Assembly (NCBI GenBank): GCA_018398805.1
Contig: JAGFBZ010002857.1
Location: 1 to 64,000 of the forward strand
DNA from: Hirundichthys speculiger
Lineage: Eukaryota; Chordata; Actinopteri; Beloniformes; Exocoetidae
Direction of reading: 5' to 3'
DNA: 64,000 nt
Below, piece by piece: positions 13,457-25,400 of this stretch. The notes under the pieces were generated by a model that was not told the DNA's origin, searched no databases, and was given only the letters and a program-made list of their open reading frames with translations. The position numbers and the translations under genes were made by a program. Position 1 is the first letter of the stretch; the number at the start of each line of letters is the position of its first letter.

Positions 13457-16400
13457 GAAGAAAAAAAAAGCCATAAAGGGAGACTGACAGAGAAGTCAAG
13501 GTTACATCCCTCTTCTTCTCTTATTTACACTTGAGGTGTTATGGGATTGCGCCGTGTAGCAGGAAGGCGGCGGATGGGCGGGTGAAGGGGCTCGTGTGGG
13601 CACCGGCGCCGGGCTTTAACAGTCCACTGTGTCAAATTGGTGATAATAAGCAGTTTGAAGCCCCGTCCTGTCGCCGCCGCCGCCGCCGGGGCGAAGCGAC
13701 AAGACGGGACCTTGAAGCAGGATGTCTCTGTCAGGGAGGTAAATCTCCGCCGTGATGGGGTGGCAAACATTACGGCGAGCTTTATCGACACCGACTGCTC
13801 TGACACATCCAAAAGTGGCCCAATAAATTTGCGGGCCGGCGGTGGTGGCGGCGGCGGCGTGACGGGCGCCCATGAGGGCGCGGCGACGTTTACGGCGCAG
13901 CAACAAATGTTTGTTTGACCTCCTTCGCAGGCGTCTGGGCGGTCCAGGCGCAAGAGACGCCGCCTTTCTGTCAAGGGGGGACGGCGAGACGGCGGGGACG
14001 ATCCTGTCAGGTGGTGGTTTGATTCTGTTTTTCACGCCGGAGCTGTCACAAGCCTGATATTTCCCACCGGTTTGACAGCAAGTCACAGATCCAATTATGC
14101 TTTTTTTCTTTTCTTTTTTTTTTTTGGATGCTATTTTCTGCCTTGAGTTAATTTAACTGGGACCCGTTAAATAAAAACCTTCATTCGCACAAGTAGTGCA
14201 GTTTAATCTCTCATGAGTCTTTTTACTTTCTGGATTCGCCGCGGTTAACGTGCACTCCACTGACCGAACACAACATTTGCTTTTAGCCCTTTTCCTTTAG
14301 TGAATTAAATGGCTTTTATTCTTGGTCGTCCAAATTACTGAAACTAGAAATGAGCGATCGCCGTGCACTATTTTTGTTTTAAAGCGTTCAAGCCAGCTCT
14401 GTTATTTAAAATTGTGCTACCGTATCTTCCGGACTATAAGCCGCTACTTTTGTCCCACGCTTTAAACCATGAGGTTTATACAGAGATGCGGCTTTTCTAT
14501 GAATCTTTCTTCAGCCCTCAGGGGGCGCTCTAGCAGGAAGTGCAAAAACCAAAAAACAAACCAAGTAGTTAAAGGCTATTCTGTTTTTTGTTCAAGTAGC
14601 CTATGTTGGCTATGCTACTCTACATTCATTTTGTGAGCATCAATACCTGTTATTATTGGACAAACTGATTAATCCAGGTGTGTCTGACCATTGTAGCTAC
14701 TCAGACACACCTGGATTTATCAGTTTGTCCAGTCAGTTTGTTGGTTCCCCAGTGGATTTCAGGGTTCTAAACGGACCCGACGCAGAGGCTCTGTTCAGAA
14801 ACAATCAGTTCAGGTATATGAAAAAACACTAATGGTACAAAATCTTTCAATGTAAATATCTTATTTCTCAGCCTGGATAGCGGCGAAATGAAATATATAT
14901 TTAATTTATATTTTAATGGGTGCGGCTTATATTCAGGTGCGCTTTATAGTCCAGAAAATACGGTACATAAATAAGTTAGACCTTTACTGCAGCTGTACGC
15001 AAATAATGTGCTTTTTGTCCATCAGAGCAAGTGAAACACCACCCACACGAGGTCTAAGGTGCGGCCCAGACCGGCCAAATTAAATCTGCTGAAGTGTGTC
15101 AGTCCTCCCCGGTTCCCCTCAACACTGGCCAGAACCGAGGAGCCAGAACCGAGGGACCACATCTGGCCCGCTAAACCGTCACCTAAAAGTACAAATGTTT
15201 TCATCCATCTGAAGATTAGAACGGACCATCTGCTCTGGTCAGAACCAGCGCTGAGGAGGTGGTGATACATGTTGTTCCTTGAATGGCCACTAGAGGGCCC
15301 GACTCCAGAAGCGAGTCCATCTCCATTATTTCTATGTGGATCCTCAGGTGAAGGTATATAAAGCTATAAATGTATGCAGAATTAGGGGCGTGGTTTGTTG
15401 AGTGACAGCTATGGCTAAGGGAACGTAATCGCTCTTATTTTAAATATAATATGGCTCATTTCTTATCACATAATATGGCACTTCTACTTCTGAGTCATAG
15501 CTACACCAGGCTCCTCTCCCCAAATGTCATTTCATGTTGGAAGAAATGTGATTGGCCCGTTCGATCGGTTTGTTCTTTGTCCTCTCCGTATTTCCCACCG
15601 CTACGTCTTCTTCGTCGTTTGCAGGTCGGGCGGAACGATAGTTTGTCGCAGTAAAAACAAATGACGCTCAACCTTTATCAGCTCCAACTCACGTTGTATA
15701 CTTCATTTCCTCCGCCGCCGTGTCTGAGCTACGCACAGGAAGTAAAAGAAAGGAAGCACGGCACTGCCGGCTGCAGCGCTGCAGAAAAAGAACAGAGCAA
15801 CGCACACAGTAGGAGTGGGCGGATCGATCCAAATATCGATAATATTGATACCTTGAAATAGCCCGGTACATGTCACGTATCCCATTGAAAGGTGTTATTT
15901 AAGATAAAATAACATTAAATAATCTTTTATTTATCCCATAACGGAGAAATTTATAGAGTTAAAGCAACAGGAAAGTGCACACACTCAAACAAAATTACAC
16001 AAGTATTGAAAGATATAATATAATAGGTGGACTAGAAAAAACATGATGAAAAGAACAATTAAACTCCAAGGAATATTTACACAAAAATGTTTATAGGTGA
16101 CAGCAAAATACTTTATCACAATTAACGTTTGTGTGTAAATATTCTTTTTGCCGAAAGTTTACCAAAATTGTATCCTAGCTTTTAATAAAATAACCCAGAG
16201 ACAAAAATCACTAAAACATCAAAAGGTCAGCAGTTTCATGATAGATCAAGCTTAATATGAAAAAGTATCAGTATTGGTATTGGTATCGATATCGGTATCA
16301 GTATCGGCGATACCGGCCCTGTATTTACTTGGTATCGGATCAATACCAAAATTCCCAATATCGTCCACCTCTAGCAAACAGTAACGCATAGATGCTAGGG

Positions 16401-19400
16401 GTGTGAAAAAAAAATCGATTTGGTGATATATCGCGATATTCGGCCGCCCAATATAATATCGATTTTTCAGCTCCTAATATCGATATCGTCAGTATGTTGT
16501 AATGGTTACTTAAATGTGCAAAAGCACTAATAACAAACAATAAATAGGTTGTTTTGAAGCAAATAGTTTTGACTCAATTTGTCCTCTGAATAGAGCTGAG
16601 CAATTTTATCGATTCTGTGATACATATCGATATTTTATTTCCCCAGAGAGTATCGATTTTTCAGCTGCGGGTATTGATATTCTGAGCTTCTTCCAAAACC
16701 CCCGTGTCCCACCTTTAAAAGCTTGCAAGCAACAATTTGCACTGTTTATATAAATGAAACTATTTTTCTCAACACATCTTTTATTCATTTTGTCCAGCAT
16801 TTGCAAGCTGCCTGTCAGCCATATAATGTGGAATTGATGCTTTCAGTTCAATTAATTCAAACAAAGTCATTGGAACACTCACAAGATGTCACCAATATCA
16901 CTTTGTCCCTTTAAAATCTTTCACAAAATGATGTAAATGTATCGTAAGATGAAAATCAATATATATCGTATTGTGATCCTAATATCGTGTATCGTATTGC
17001 GAGATTAGTGTATCGCTACAGCCCTACCTCTGAATGATCAATATCATTTGATCAACATATACAGCAACTTTAAATTTCATCTCTACATTTAATTTTGATA
17101 TTAACTGGGTAGAATATCGCAATATATCGCAATATCGTGATAATATCTAGTGGATAATATTTACGCCCAAGTATCATGATACATCTTGTATTGCGAGGTC
17201 CTTCCCAATACTCACCCCTAGTAGACGCCAAACGCGGTTCTTTCCCGCAGGTTGTTGGTATTTCTGTTTGGCTCACAGAAGTTATGTTACAATCAGAGCC
17301 TGTTCGGCCCGTGACGGGTGCCGCCGCGGCCCGTGACGGGTGCCGCCGCGGCCCGTGACGGGTGCCGCCTGTTTCGCCAGACTGGAGCTGAGCACTCATC
17401 CCAGTTTGAACGCTGCGTCCAGAAACAGAGGAAGTGCCGTCCACACAACTAAAAGATTTCATGAGCTAACTTGGACATTAAACCCGAGACGCCTGAGGCA
17501 GAGCGGCAGAAATGGACGCCATCTTAGCAGGCCGCGTTTGTCAACCTCGGGACAGCCTTTAAACCTCTGGACCGTTGAGCGCGCTAACGCCGCTCAGCAT
17601 GGTGCGCTGCGCCGCCGTCCCTGCACGCTCCCGCCGCTTGATACTCTCAGTCGAACTTAATTGGCTTAATCACCGGAGTCTCTGCCGCCGGTTCTGTTCT
17701 TGCGGTATCTCCCGTTCCCTTTGCCTTTCTCTTTTAACACTTTTGTCTATTTGAGAGTTGTTTTTTTTATTTATTTTTTTTATCACTTTCAGGTGGTAAA
17801 CACACGCGTGTTAGCTTGAAGTACTGCATTCAGTTCATTCAGGTGCTAATTGTTTGAGCGTTTGAACATTTCTATCCTTATTTTTATCTTTTTCTTTTTA
17901 CTAATTAGTGCCGTCACTCACAAGAAAAGGACCTTTGACCCTCACCGGAGGCGACTGAAACTACTTCAAGTTGTCACACTTCACTGATGGTTTTTATTAC
18001 TTTTGGTCGCGTGAAGACAACAGAGGCGTGTCGCACGCCGTTACGTGACAAATTCGCCGTCTGACAACACAACACGCCGCCTCGTCCCACTAATGAGAGC
18101 TGACAGTCGCCGTCATCAGGAGAAAGTCCTGAGTGCGAGCGGTGTTCATCGACTTAACAAGATGTTAATTTTTTAGGATTAAAATAACGCCCCCCCTCCC
18201 CCCCCTCGCCAACACACACACACAGAGTGCAGCCTCCACCTCCTTTCTTCGCCGTTTCTCTCAAAGGTAATGCAATTTCCCGACTCTGAAAAGGTAAAAG
18301 CCCCTTTTATATAGTAAGCGAGCGGCAGGTTTGGCCCAAACAGACGCTTGTGTTTTCTATTCATTAGAGGTTGTTTTTATTCCACCTGCTCTGCCTGAGG
18401 CATCCGGCCCATTTCCATCTAACTCGGCCTGATTGAGGACGTTTCTTAAATGCGCTCCTTTTTTTTTGCGCCGCAGAGTTAATGAAGGGAGGAGGCTCGG
18501 GGATGCGTCCCACTTCACTAAAAAAAGCGGTGCGCGTTCCCGGCCGCTGATTGGACGAGTTCAATTGCATGAACGCAGGTGATGGGGAGACCGGAGATTC
18601 TTGTATTAATCTGGCCTCTCGTGTGGATGCATTTGCTCTGCGTGGTAAAAAGCCTCTCCTCCCCGGAGAGTGTGTTCGTGCAGAAAGCTTTGGGCTCGCG
18701 TCGTTTTTTTTTTTGTTTTTTTTATTCGTTGTTGATTTGCCTCTCCGGCTTCGCTCCATCCGGCGGGGCTTAGTTTATAGATCAGAAAGATGATTTTTGC
18801 AATAAAGAATTATGATTCATCTGTCCCCCCTCCAGGTCACCGCGCCGTCTTTTGGCCCCGTGAAAACCCACGAGCTGCTTCACCACATGACGGGGAAGGG
18901 GCTGTCGGCCCGGTACCACTTCCCCAGGCAGCCGTGTCTGTACCAGCCCAGCATGGTCTCGGTCCAGGTCACGCTCACCAACAGCTCGGACCACGGCCTG
19001 GAGGAGATCCACGTAGGGGACCGGAGCCCGGCGAGCCTCAGCATCCACTGCTTCAACACCGTAGGTGGGTACGAGCTCCTCACCCGTGAAATAAATAATC
19101 CCGCGTAACGTGAAGGTACGTATGTTACTGCTGAGAATAATTCTGGTGGTAAAATGTGATTTGTAACGTAAAGGCAGGCTAAGCAATTTCTGTAGGACGC
19201 CACGTGTGTTGTCACAGGGAAACAAGACAAAGGCTCAACTGTGGTCTTTCTGTTTCCTTCACAGCCTCTGGTCTCTAAAAAGTAGTAAAGAAACCGCTGG
19301 TATTGTGCTATTTTTGGCTAGTAATTAGCGGCTAACACGCTAACAACAACAAAAGAAAACGTCCGGTTTTCTCTGCATGGAACGAGCACTTTATTCTGGC

Positions 19401-22400
19401 ACTGCAGGAACTTGTAACATCACACAGGTTGTATTGTTCGGCTCCTGTCGGTTAACAGAGAATGTAATGGTGAATTCCAATTCCTAACTTTACCCTCAAT
19501 CTTAACCCTCAGTCTCAAAAATGCACGCTCCCGCTAAGAGCAAGTGCTGTCCCAATTATAAGAACGTCAAATTGAGGGACGAGTTTGAGGGCCGTATCAC
19601 CCTCAAAATTGAGATTCTCCGGCACCACCCTTGGTAGTAAGGGCTATCCAGAAGGCACTGGATAATTTAGCCAACATATCTTCGAAAAGGATGGTGACAA
19701 AAAAAGCTAGCTACAAATGTAAGTATCTTCGTAGAAAGATATAAATGTTACGAAACCATCTTATTGTCTTTGTTTGAGACTTTTTTCATGCCTTAACATC
19801 GTTGGGTAACATTTATTTTTTTACTTTACGATGTTTGCCGCCGGCGGTCCCGGCCGGCTTCACGTTACTTGTATACCTTGTTGTGTAGCGACGGAGGACT
19901 GAATAATGTATCGTCTGTTGCAGCCATTCCCAAACTTCAGAATACCAAGGCCCAATATGAAATGTGAAAATTCTCCGCGGCCCACCGAAACCTTTAATCA
20001 CAACTGTGATCAACATCCAGGACAAGGAACCATGATCTGATATTAATGTAAGGGGTCAACAAATAAGGTGACACTTGTCATATAAAGTTAAGATGACGGT
20101 AGAATAACACTTAACAGGTTTGTTTTGTTTCTTATTAATGTTTTTAAACCATGTCGTTAATATTTTACAGTAATTAAAAACATATTTTAAAAGATCGAGG
20201 ATTTTAATGACCTCTCACGGCCCACCTGCAGTACCGCGACGGCCCACCAGGGGGCCGCGGCCCACACTTTGGGAATCACTGCTCTATTGTGTTACTTGCT
20301 AATATTATTTAGAGAATATACGGCGCTCTTTTCAATGTTACCCCTGTGTCATTTCAGGAAATACAGAGACAACACGGCTCTGATACATTTCAGTCTGAAG
20401 ACGTAACTGCACTCGAGGGGTGTCCCATTTCTAAGTCACAAGATAGACCTGACACTTACTTTGGAGGGTTAAGATTGAGGGCCAAAAATTGAGGATTAAG
20501 GGCGAGGGTTGAGATTGAGGGTTAAGAGAGGAATTGGAATTCACCCTAATCTATACACGCTGGGCTGCTGTTGATGCTCACTACACTTTTCATCTAACCC
20601 CGTTTTCATTCTGCCGTCCCACGACACACACACTACATTACCCATAAGGCCACACCATTACACATAAAGCCACATTCTTAAAGGGGCCAGGCTGGCTCAC
20701 AACATTTCTTCGCTGTGAGAGAACGCGCACAACATCCTGTGGTGTTTCTGTGATTTTTTTTTCTTGATTTTTTTTTTTTTTTAAATATTATATATTTCTG
20801 AAAAATCCACGAATAACTAAAACCGCGGAACTTAAAGCGCGAATTGGCGATGGATAACTGTAAATGTATCTTAGGATGAATATCGAAATACAGTGATCCC
20901 TTATTTTTCACAGTTAATGGGGACCGGTGCCCCCCCGCAACAATCAAAATCCGCGATCTGGAGCCGGAGCCCCCCGAGCCTCAATAATGTGTTTAAAATG
21001 TTTAAAAATCATAAAAAAGTAGCGAGGCACTGCAGCGAAACAAGACAAAGGCTCAACTGTGGTGTTTCTGTTACCTTCACAGCCTCTGGTCTCTGAACCG
21101 TAGTAAACAAACCGCTGGTATTGTGCTATTTTTGGTTCGTAATTAGCAGCTAATACGCTAACAAGAACAAAAGAAAAAGTCTGGTTTTCTCTGCATGGAA
21201 CGAGCACTTTATTCTGGCACTGCAGGAACTTGTAACATCACATCATTCTTCGCTGTGAGAGAACGCGCACAACATCCTGTGATGTTTCCGCCATTTTTTT
21301 CTTGATTTTTTTTTTTTATTATACATTTCTGAAAAATCCACGAATAACTAAAACCGCGGAACTTAAAGCGCGAATTGGCGAGGGATCACTGTAAATGTAT
21401 GAGATGAACATCGATATATATATCGTATCGTGAGCTGAATATTGCGTATCGTATCGCGAGATTAGCGTATCGCTACAGCCCTAGTGAAGTCCAACCACGC
21501 CGGTGGGCGTGGTCATTGTATCCCAGCGTAAACCCGACTGACGCAGATTTCTGCATTCATGATTGTTTCCCAGACGGATGTTAAATGATCATGAAGTTAT
21601 GAAGTCCTTCTGCTATTAGTTCAGCAAATAACTCCCGTTCCCTCCCACCTGGAAAACGAAAAAGCCAATACCGCTTCATCTAATCTCCGCTTATTAATAT
21701 TGATCAGTACAGGCGAACATGCGCCATCTCCATATTTCTCCACAGTCTGCGTTACGGCGCTGACTCTCGCCGCGGCGCCGGTCTGAGAGTCAGCGCCGCT
21801 CCTTCTGAATTTTCTCCCTCGGCGGGCGTGCAGGCGCGCAGACACGCCGGCGGCGGAGCATGTTAAAACCGTCGATTGCAGGGGATTGATTGGGCATTGA
21901 AGGAACTCAAGCAGCCAAACGGTGGGTAATTTGGATCGATCGGAGGGCTGGATTCAGTTTGGATCAGTTGCAGGGGATGAATACAGACAAAGCCTCGTGT
22001 AGAGCTGCTTTTTTTGTTTGTTAGCTGAAGGGTAATACACGACGTGTATTAAGTCAGAAATATTACCCATCAGCCACGACGCTGCTTCACCTGTAATCCA
22101 GCGGCTTCCTCGTCGGCTGGTCGTACAGAAGACTCGCCGCTTCGCTTTGTGTTTCGCTCTGAGCTGAAAGTCAAGGTTACGTAACGCGTTTTATTTTTAA
22201 AACCGGCTTCTCCATAGAAACCAGGGTTATACGAGCGAGCGAGCACCTTCAAACGATGTGAAGAAGTGTGAAGAAAACAGCTCCAGCAGAGGCTCGCGTC
22301 ATCGTAGACGTCACACTCGTCTGTTCACGTCCATCTTTACTCTCTCACGCGCTAAACTGAGCTCCTGGAAACAACCGTAAATAATTTAAAGGGATAAAAA

Positions 22401-25400
22401 AAAAATAACAGCCGGCCGAGCAAATACTCAGTGCCACTGTGGAAGTTCCCAGTCTGGAGGGATTTTTAAAAATATAAAGCTTTTCCCAGAATGCAGTGCT
22501 GGTGTGTCCCTGCAGGACACCCAGGTCTTTAAGATCTTCTGTCCTTTTTTTGTCCCCTGGTCACACAAATCGATGCAGACGAACTAAAAGCAAAAAAAAC
22601 CCGTCGTCGGCCCGCCAGTCAAATTTCCACTAAGCTACATGCTTTGAATTAGCCCCGCCCCCCTGGATGTACGATTTTTTCTGCTAGCTCTAGCTGGGCG
22701 GCCGCAATTTGATTGGCACTCACGCGTTGAGGCGTGACGCCACGGTTCGGTCCGGCAGTGGTTGACGTGTGCGGAGACGGACGCAGGCCTCACTTGCACA
22801 TGTATGCGCGTGAGCGGGGAGCACGCGTGCACATTTGCTGAGTTTTTCGGCCTTGCTTGGTCCAGTGTGCGTTTAAAAACAGAGGACACGCGTTTCTGTG
22901 AATATTCCAGAACGAACGCAAGCGGCTTCAGACGCACAAACATGCCACGGAGTCTCATTTTTGAACGGTCATAAATGAAAACCAGAGTAGACGGACATAT
23001 TTGTCATCTTGTTTAGGTTACTTATTAAAATTTTAAAGGGTAGCGAGGCATCCGGCTCCACAGAAGCCCACAGCGTCCCCGTCTTTTCCGTCAGATTTTT
23101 AATCGTAAATTGAAGAGCTCAAGTCTCTGATTTCGTCACAACTGGGCGACATCACGGCGGCTGCGTCCGTCCTGCATGATCGGCCTAAATCAGGAGCTTT
23201 TAAAGCCTCCATGAAGATCTGTGTATACAGCTCTGGTCCTGGTCTGGATGTGACGCACAGAAGGACCAGTGTGGCCGTCGGCGGTACAGTGATCCCTCGC
23301 GAATTCACGCTTTAAGTTCCGCAGTTTTAGTTATTCGTGGATTTTTCAGAAATATATAATATAAGAAAAAAATCAAGAATAAATCGCAGAAACATCACAG
23401 GATGTTGTGCGCGTTCTCTCACAAACTGCAATGATTTACCTGCAGCAGTTGCTCCTCTCGTGAAAGAGAGCCGGTATTTCCACCGGTACAGAACGTACCG
23501 AGACAAAACCGACAAGTCGCTCACCGGAGGAAAACGAAGCTGAGTCTAGAGGGAACCAGAACCAGTTATTCTCCTCTCTGGTTCTGGTTCCTTCTAGATT
23601 CAGCTACTCCTACTCTCGTGAAAGAGCCGGTGTTTCCACCGGTACAGAACATACCGAGCTGAAACCAGAAGGAACCAGAACCAAAGAGGAGACTAATTTG
23701 ATTAAAAACTAGGGCTGGCCGCCCCGGTGGTGCAGTGGTTAGGGCAGGCGGCCATATACAGAGGCTACAGTCCTCGTGCGGCTGGTCGAGTTCGATTCCC
23801 GGCTCTGCGACTCTTTCCCGCGTGTCTTCCCCATTCTCTCTGCCCCCCTTCATGTCTCTCTACTTTCAATAAAAGGCCACTGGAGCCAAAAAAATCTTAA
23901 AAAAAAAAAAAAAACTAGGGCTGGGCAGTTATTAAAATTTTTAATCGTGATTAATCGCATTATTTCCCAGATTAATCATGATTAATCCCATTGTATACAG
24001 TAGAATATCGCAATATATCATGATATCGCAATATCGTGACCCAATACCGCATCGTGACCCAAGTATCATGATACATATCGTATTGCGAGGTCCTTGCCAA
24101 TACTGATCCCTAGTGATGTTACAAGTTCCTGCAGTGCCAGAATAAAGTTCCCGTTCCACGCAGAGAAAACCGGACTTTTTCTTTTGTTGTTGTTAGCATG
24201 TGAGCCGCTAATTACGAGCCAAAAACAGCACAGTAACAGCGGTTTCTTTACTAAGGTTCAGAGACCAGAGGCTGTGAAGGTAACAGAAAGACCACAGTTG
24301 AGCCTTTGTCTTGTTTCGCTACTTTTTTACGGTTTTAAACATATTTTAAACACATTATTTCAGCTCGGAGGGCTCTGGCTCCAGTTTCCGGATTTTGATT
24401 TTCGCAGGGGTGCGCTGGTCCCCATTAACCGTGAAAAATAAGGGATCACTGTATGCTCAAATAAAGTTGTCTCTCTTTTAATATATATATATATATATAT
24501 ATCTATATATATATTCTTTTTACCCCGCTGAGTCGTCACAGCGTTACTAGTTTGTAAAACGAGCAACTTTCTGAAGCAGTTGTCCAGTGATTCGCACCGG
24601 TGTAGGAGAGAGCAGAGGCTGCTGGGAGCTTAGGAGAGAGCAGAGGCTGCTGGGAGCTGTGAAGGGCGGGTTGGATGTGAGTCGGTGATGGCTCTGTTTT
24701 AGAGGGTTTCCTCTGGAGCTTCTGGTCTGTCTGTGGAAAGAGTTATCCAGTCAGATGGATCTGATCTGTGGAGGGAAACCGGGGCATCTGGGGAGCCGTG
24801 GAGGATGTTTCTCTCTCCTCGTTGTAAATCTCCTCCTCAAACATTCACACCTGTCCACACTTTCCCTCTCCAGCGTTTTTTCTTTCTTTTTTTCCAGCCT
24901 TCATTTCACCTGCTCCGTCTCCCTCACCCCATTCCTCCTGAAGCTGATGCCTTCTTTGACGAGGCTGTTGTTTTTGAAATGTGCTAGTCCTCCGTGTTTT
25001 CTTTTATTTTTTTTCCTAGCGAGGCTGGAGCCGCGGCATTTGAGATTGAGGGATGGATTTCTCACCAGCGGTGGCCTCGCTTGGTGAAGTAGAAAGCAGA
25101 AGTGGTGTAGATGCTTGTCTGTTCCACTCTGCTGCGACGCCCCGCTCTGAGCCTTCACTCATCTCCTCTCTCCTTTCCCTCCATCCTTCCCTCGGTTCCC
25201 TTGTCACTCACACTTTTTTCTCCTTTCTTTTTCCCTCCTCAGAGCGGTTGGAGCCGGGGGCGTCGCTGACGGTGTCCATGGGCATCGACTTCTGCGACTC
25301 CACGCAGGCGGCGAACTTCCAGCTGTGGTAAGGCCGCCCGCCTCACGTTTTGTTTCGCTCCTCTCCTCCCCTGCTCTTTTTTGTTAATTCTCCTTTTCCG

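Larger units (their letters stand above)
19217..20862. mobile_element. family D element (left end missing) interrupted by family E
   Basis: Matches D copies at 20889-21393 and 28070-28741 (CAAGACAAAGGCTCAACTGT, CTTTATTCTGGCACTGCAGG, AACGCGCACAACATCCTGTG) and ends GATAACTGTA. Interrupted by E at 19468-20546. Confidence 0.82.
23285..24453. mobile_element. family D element split by other elements
   Basis: The left part 23285-23422 starts TACAGTGATCCCTCGCG. The right part 24113-24453 ends AAGGGATCACTGTA. Between lie unassigned sequence with inverted GGTTCTGGTTCC blocks (23540-23690), a SINE, and fragments of L and A. Confidence 0.75.

Noticed and set aside
13525..14086. GC-rich overlapping frames of up to 156 codons
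   Set aside because: Overlap on both strands in CCG/GGC-rich DNA, with no motif and no exon signals.
17308..17371. CpG-island promoter
   Set aside because: The GC-rich piece is a three-copy 22-bp tandem inside an intron, with no transcription-start evidence.
18790..19089. Alternative + frame across exon 18836-19064 (Pro/Gly/Arg-rich)
   Set aside because: No family similarity. It would be read only downstream of the frame discrepancy at 5201.
23719..23909. A functional tRNA gene
   Set aside because: A- and B-box-like motifs are present, but the unit has a long unrelated body, an A tail and flanking duplications, so it is a SINE.
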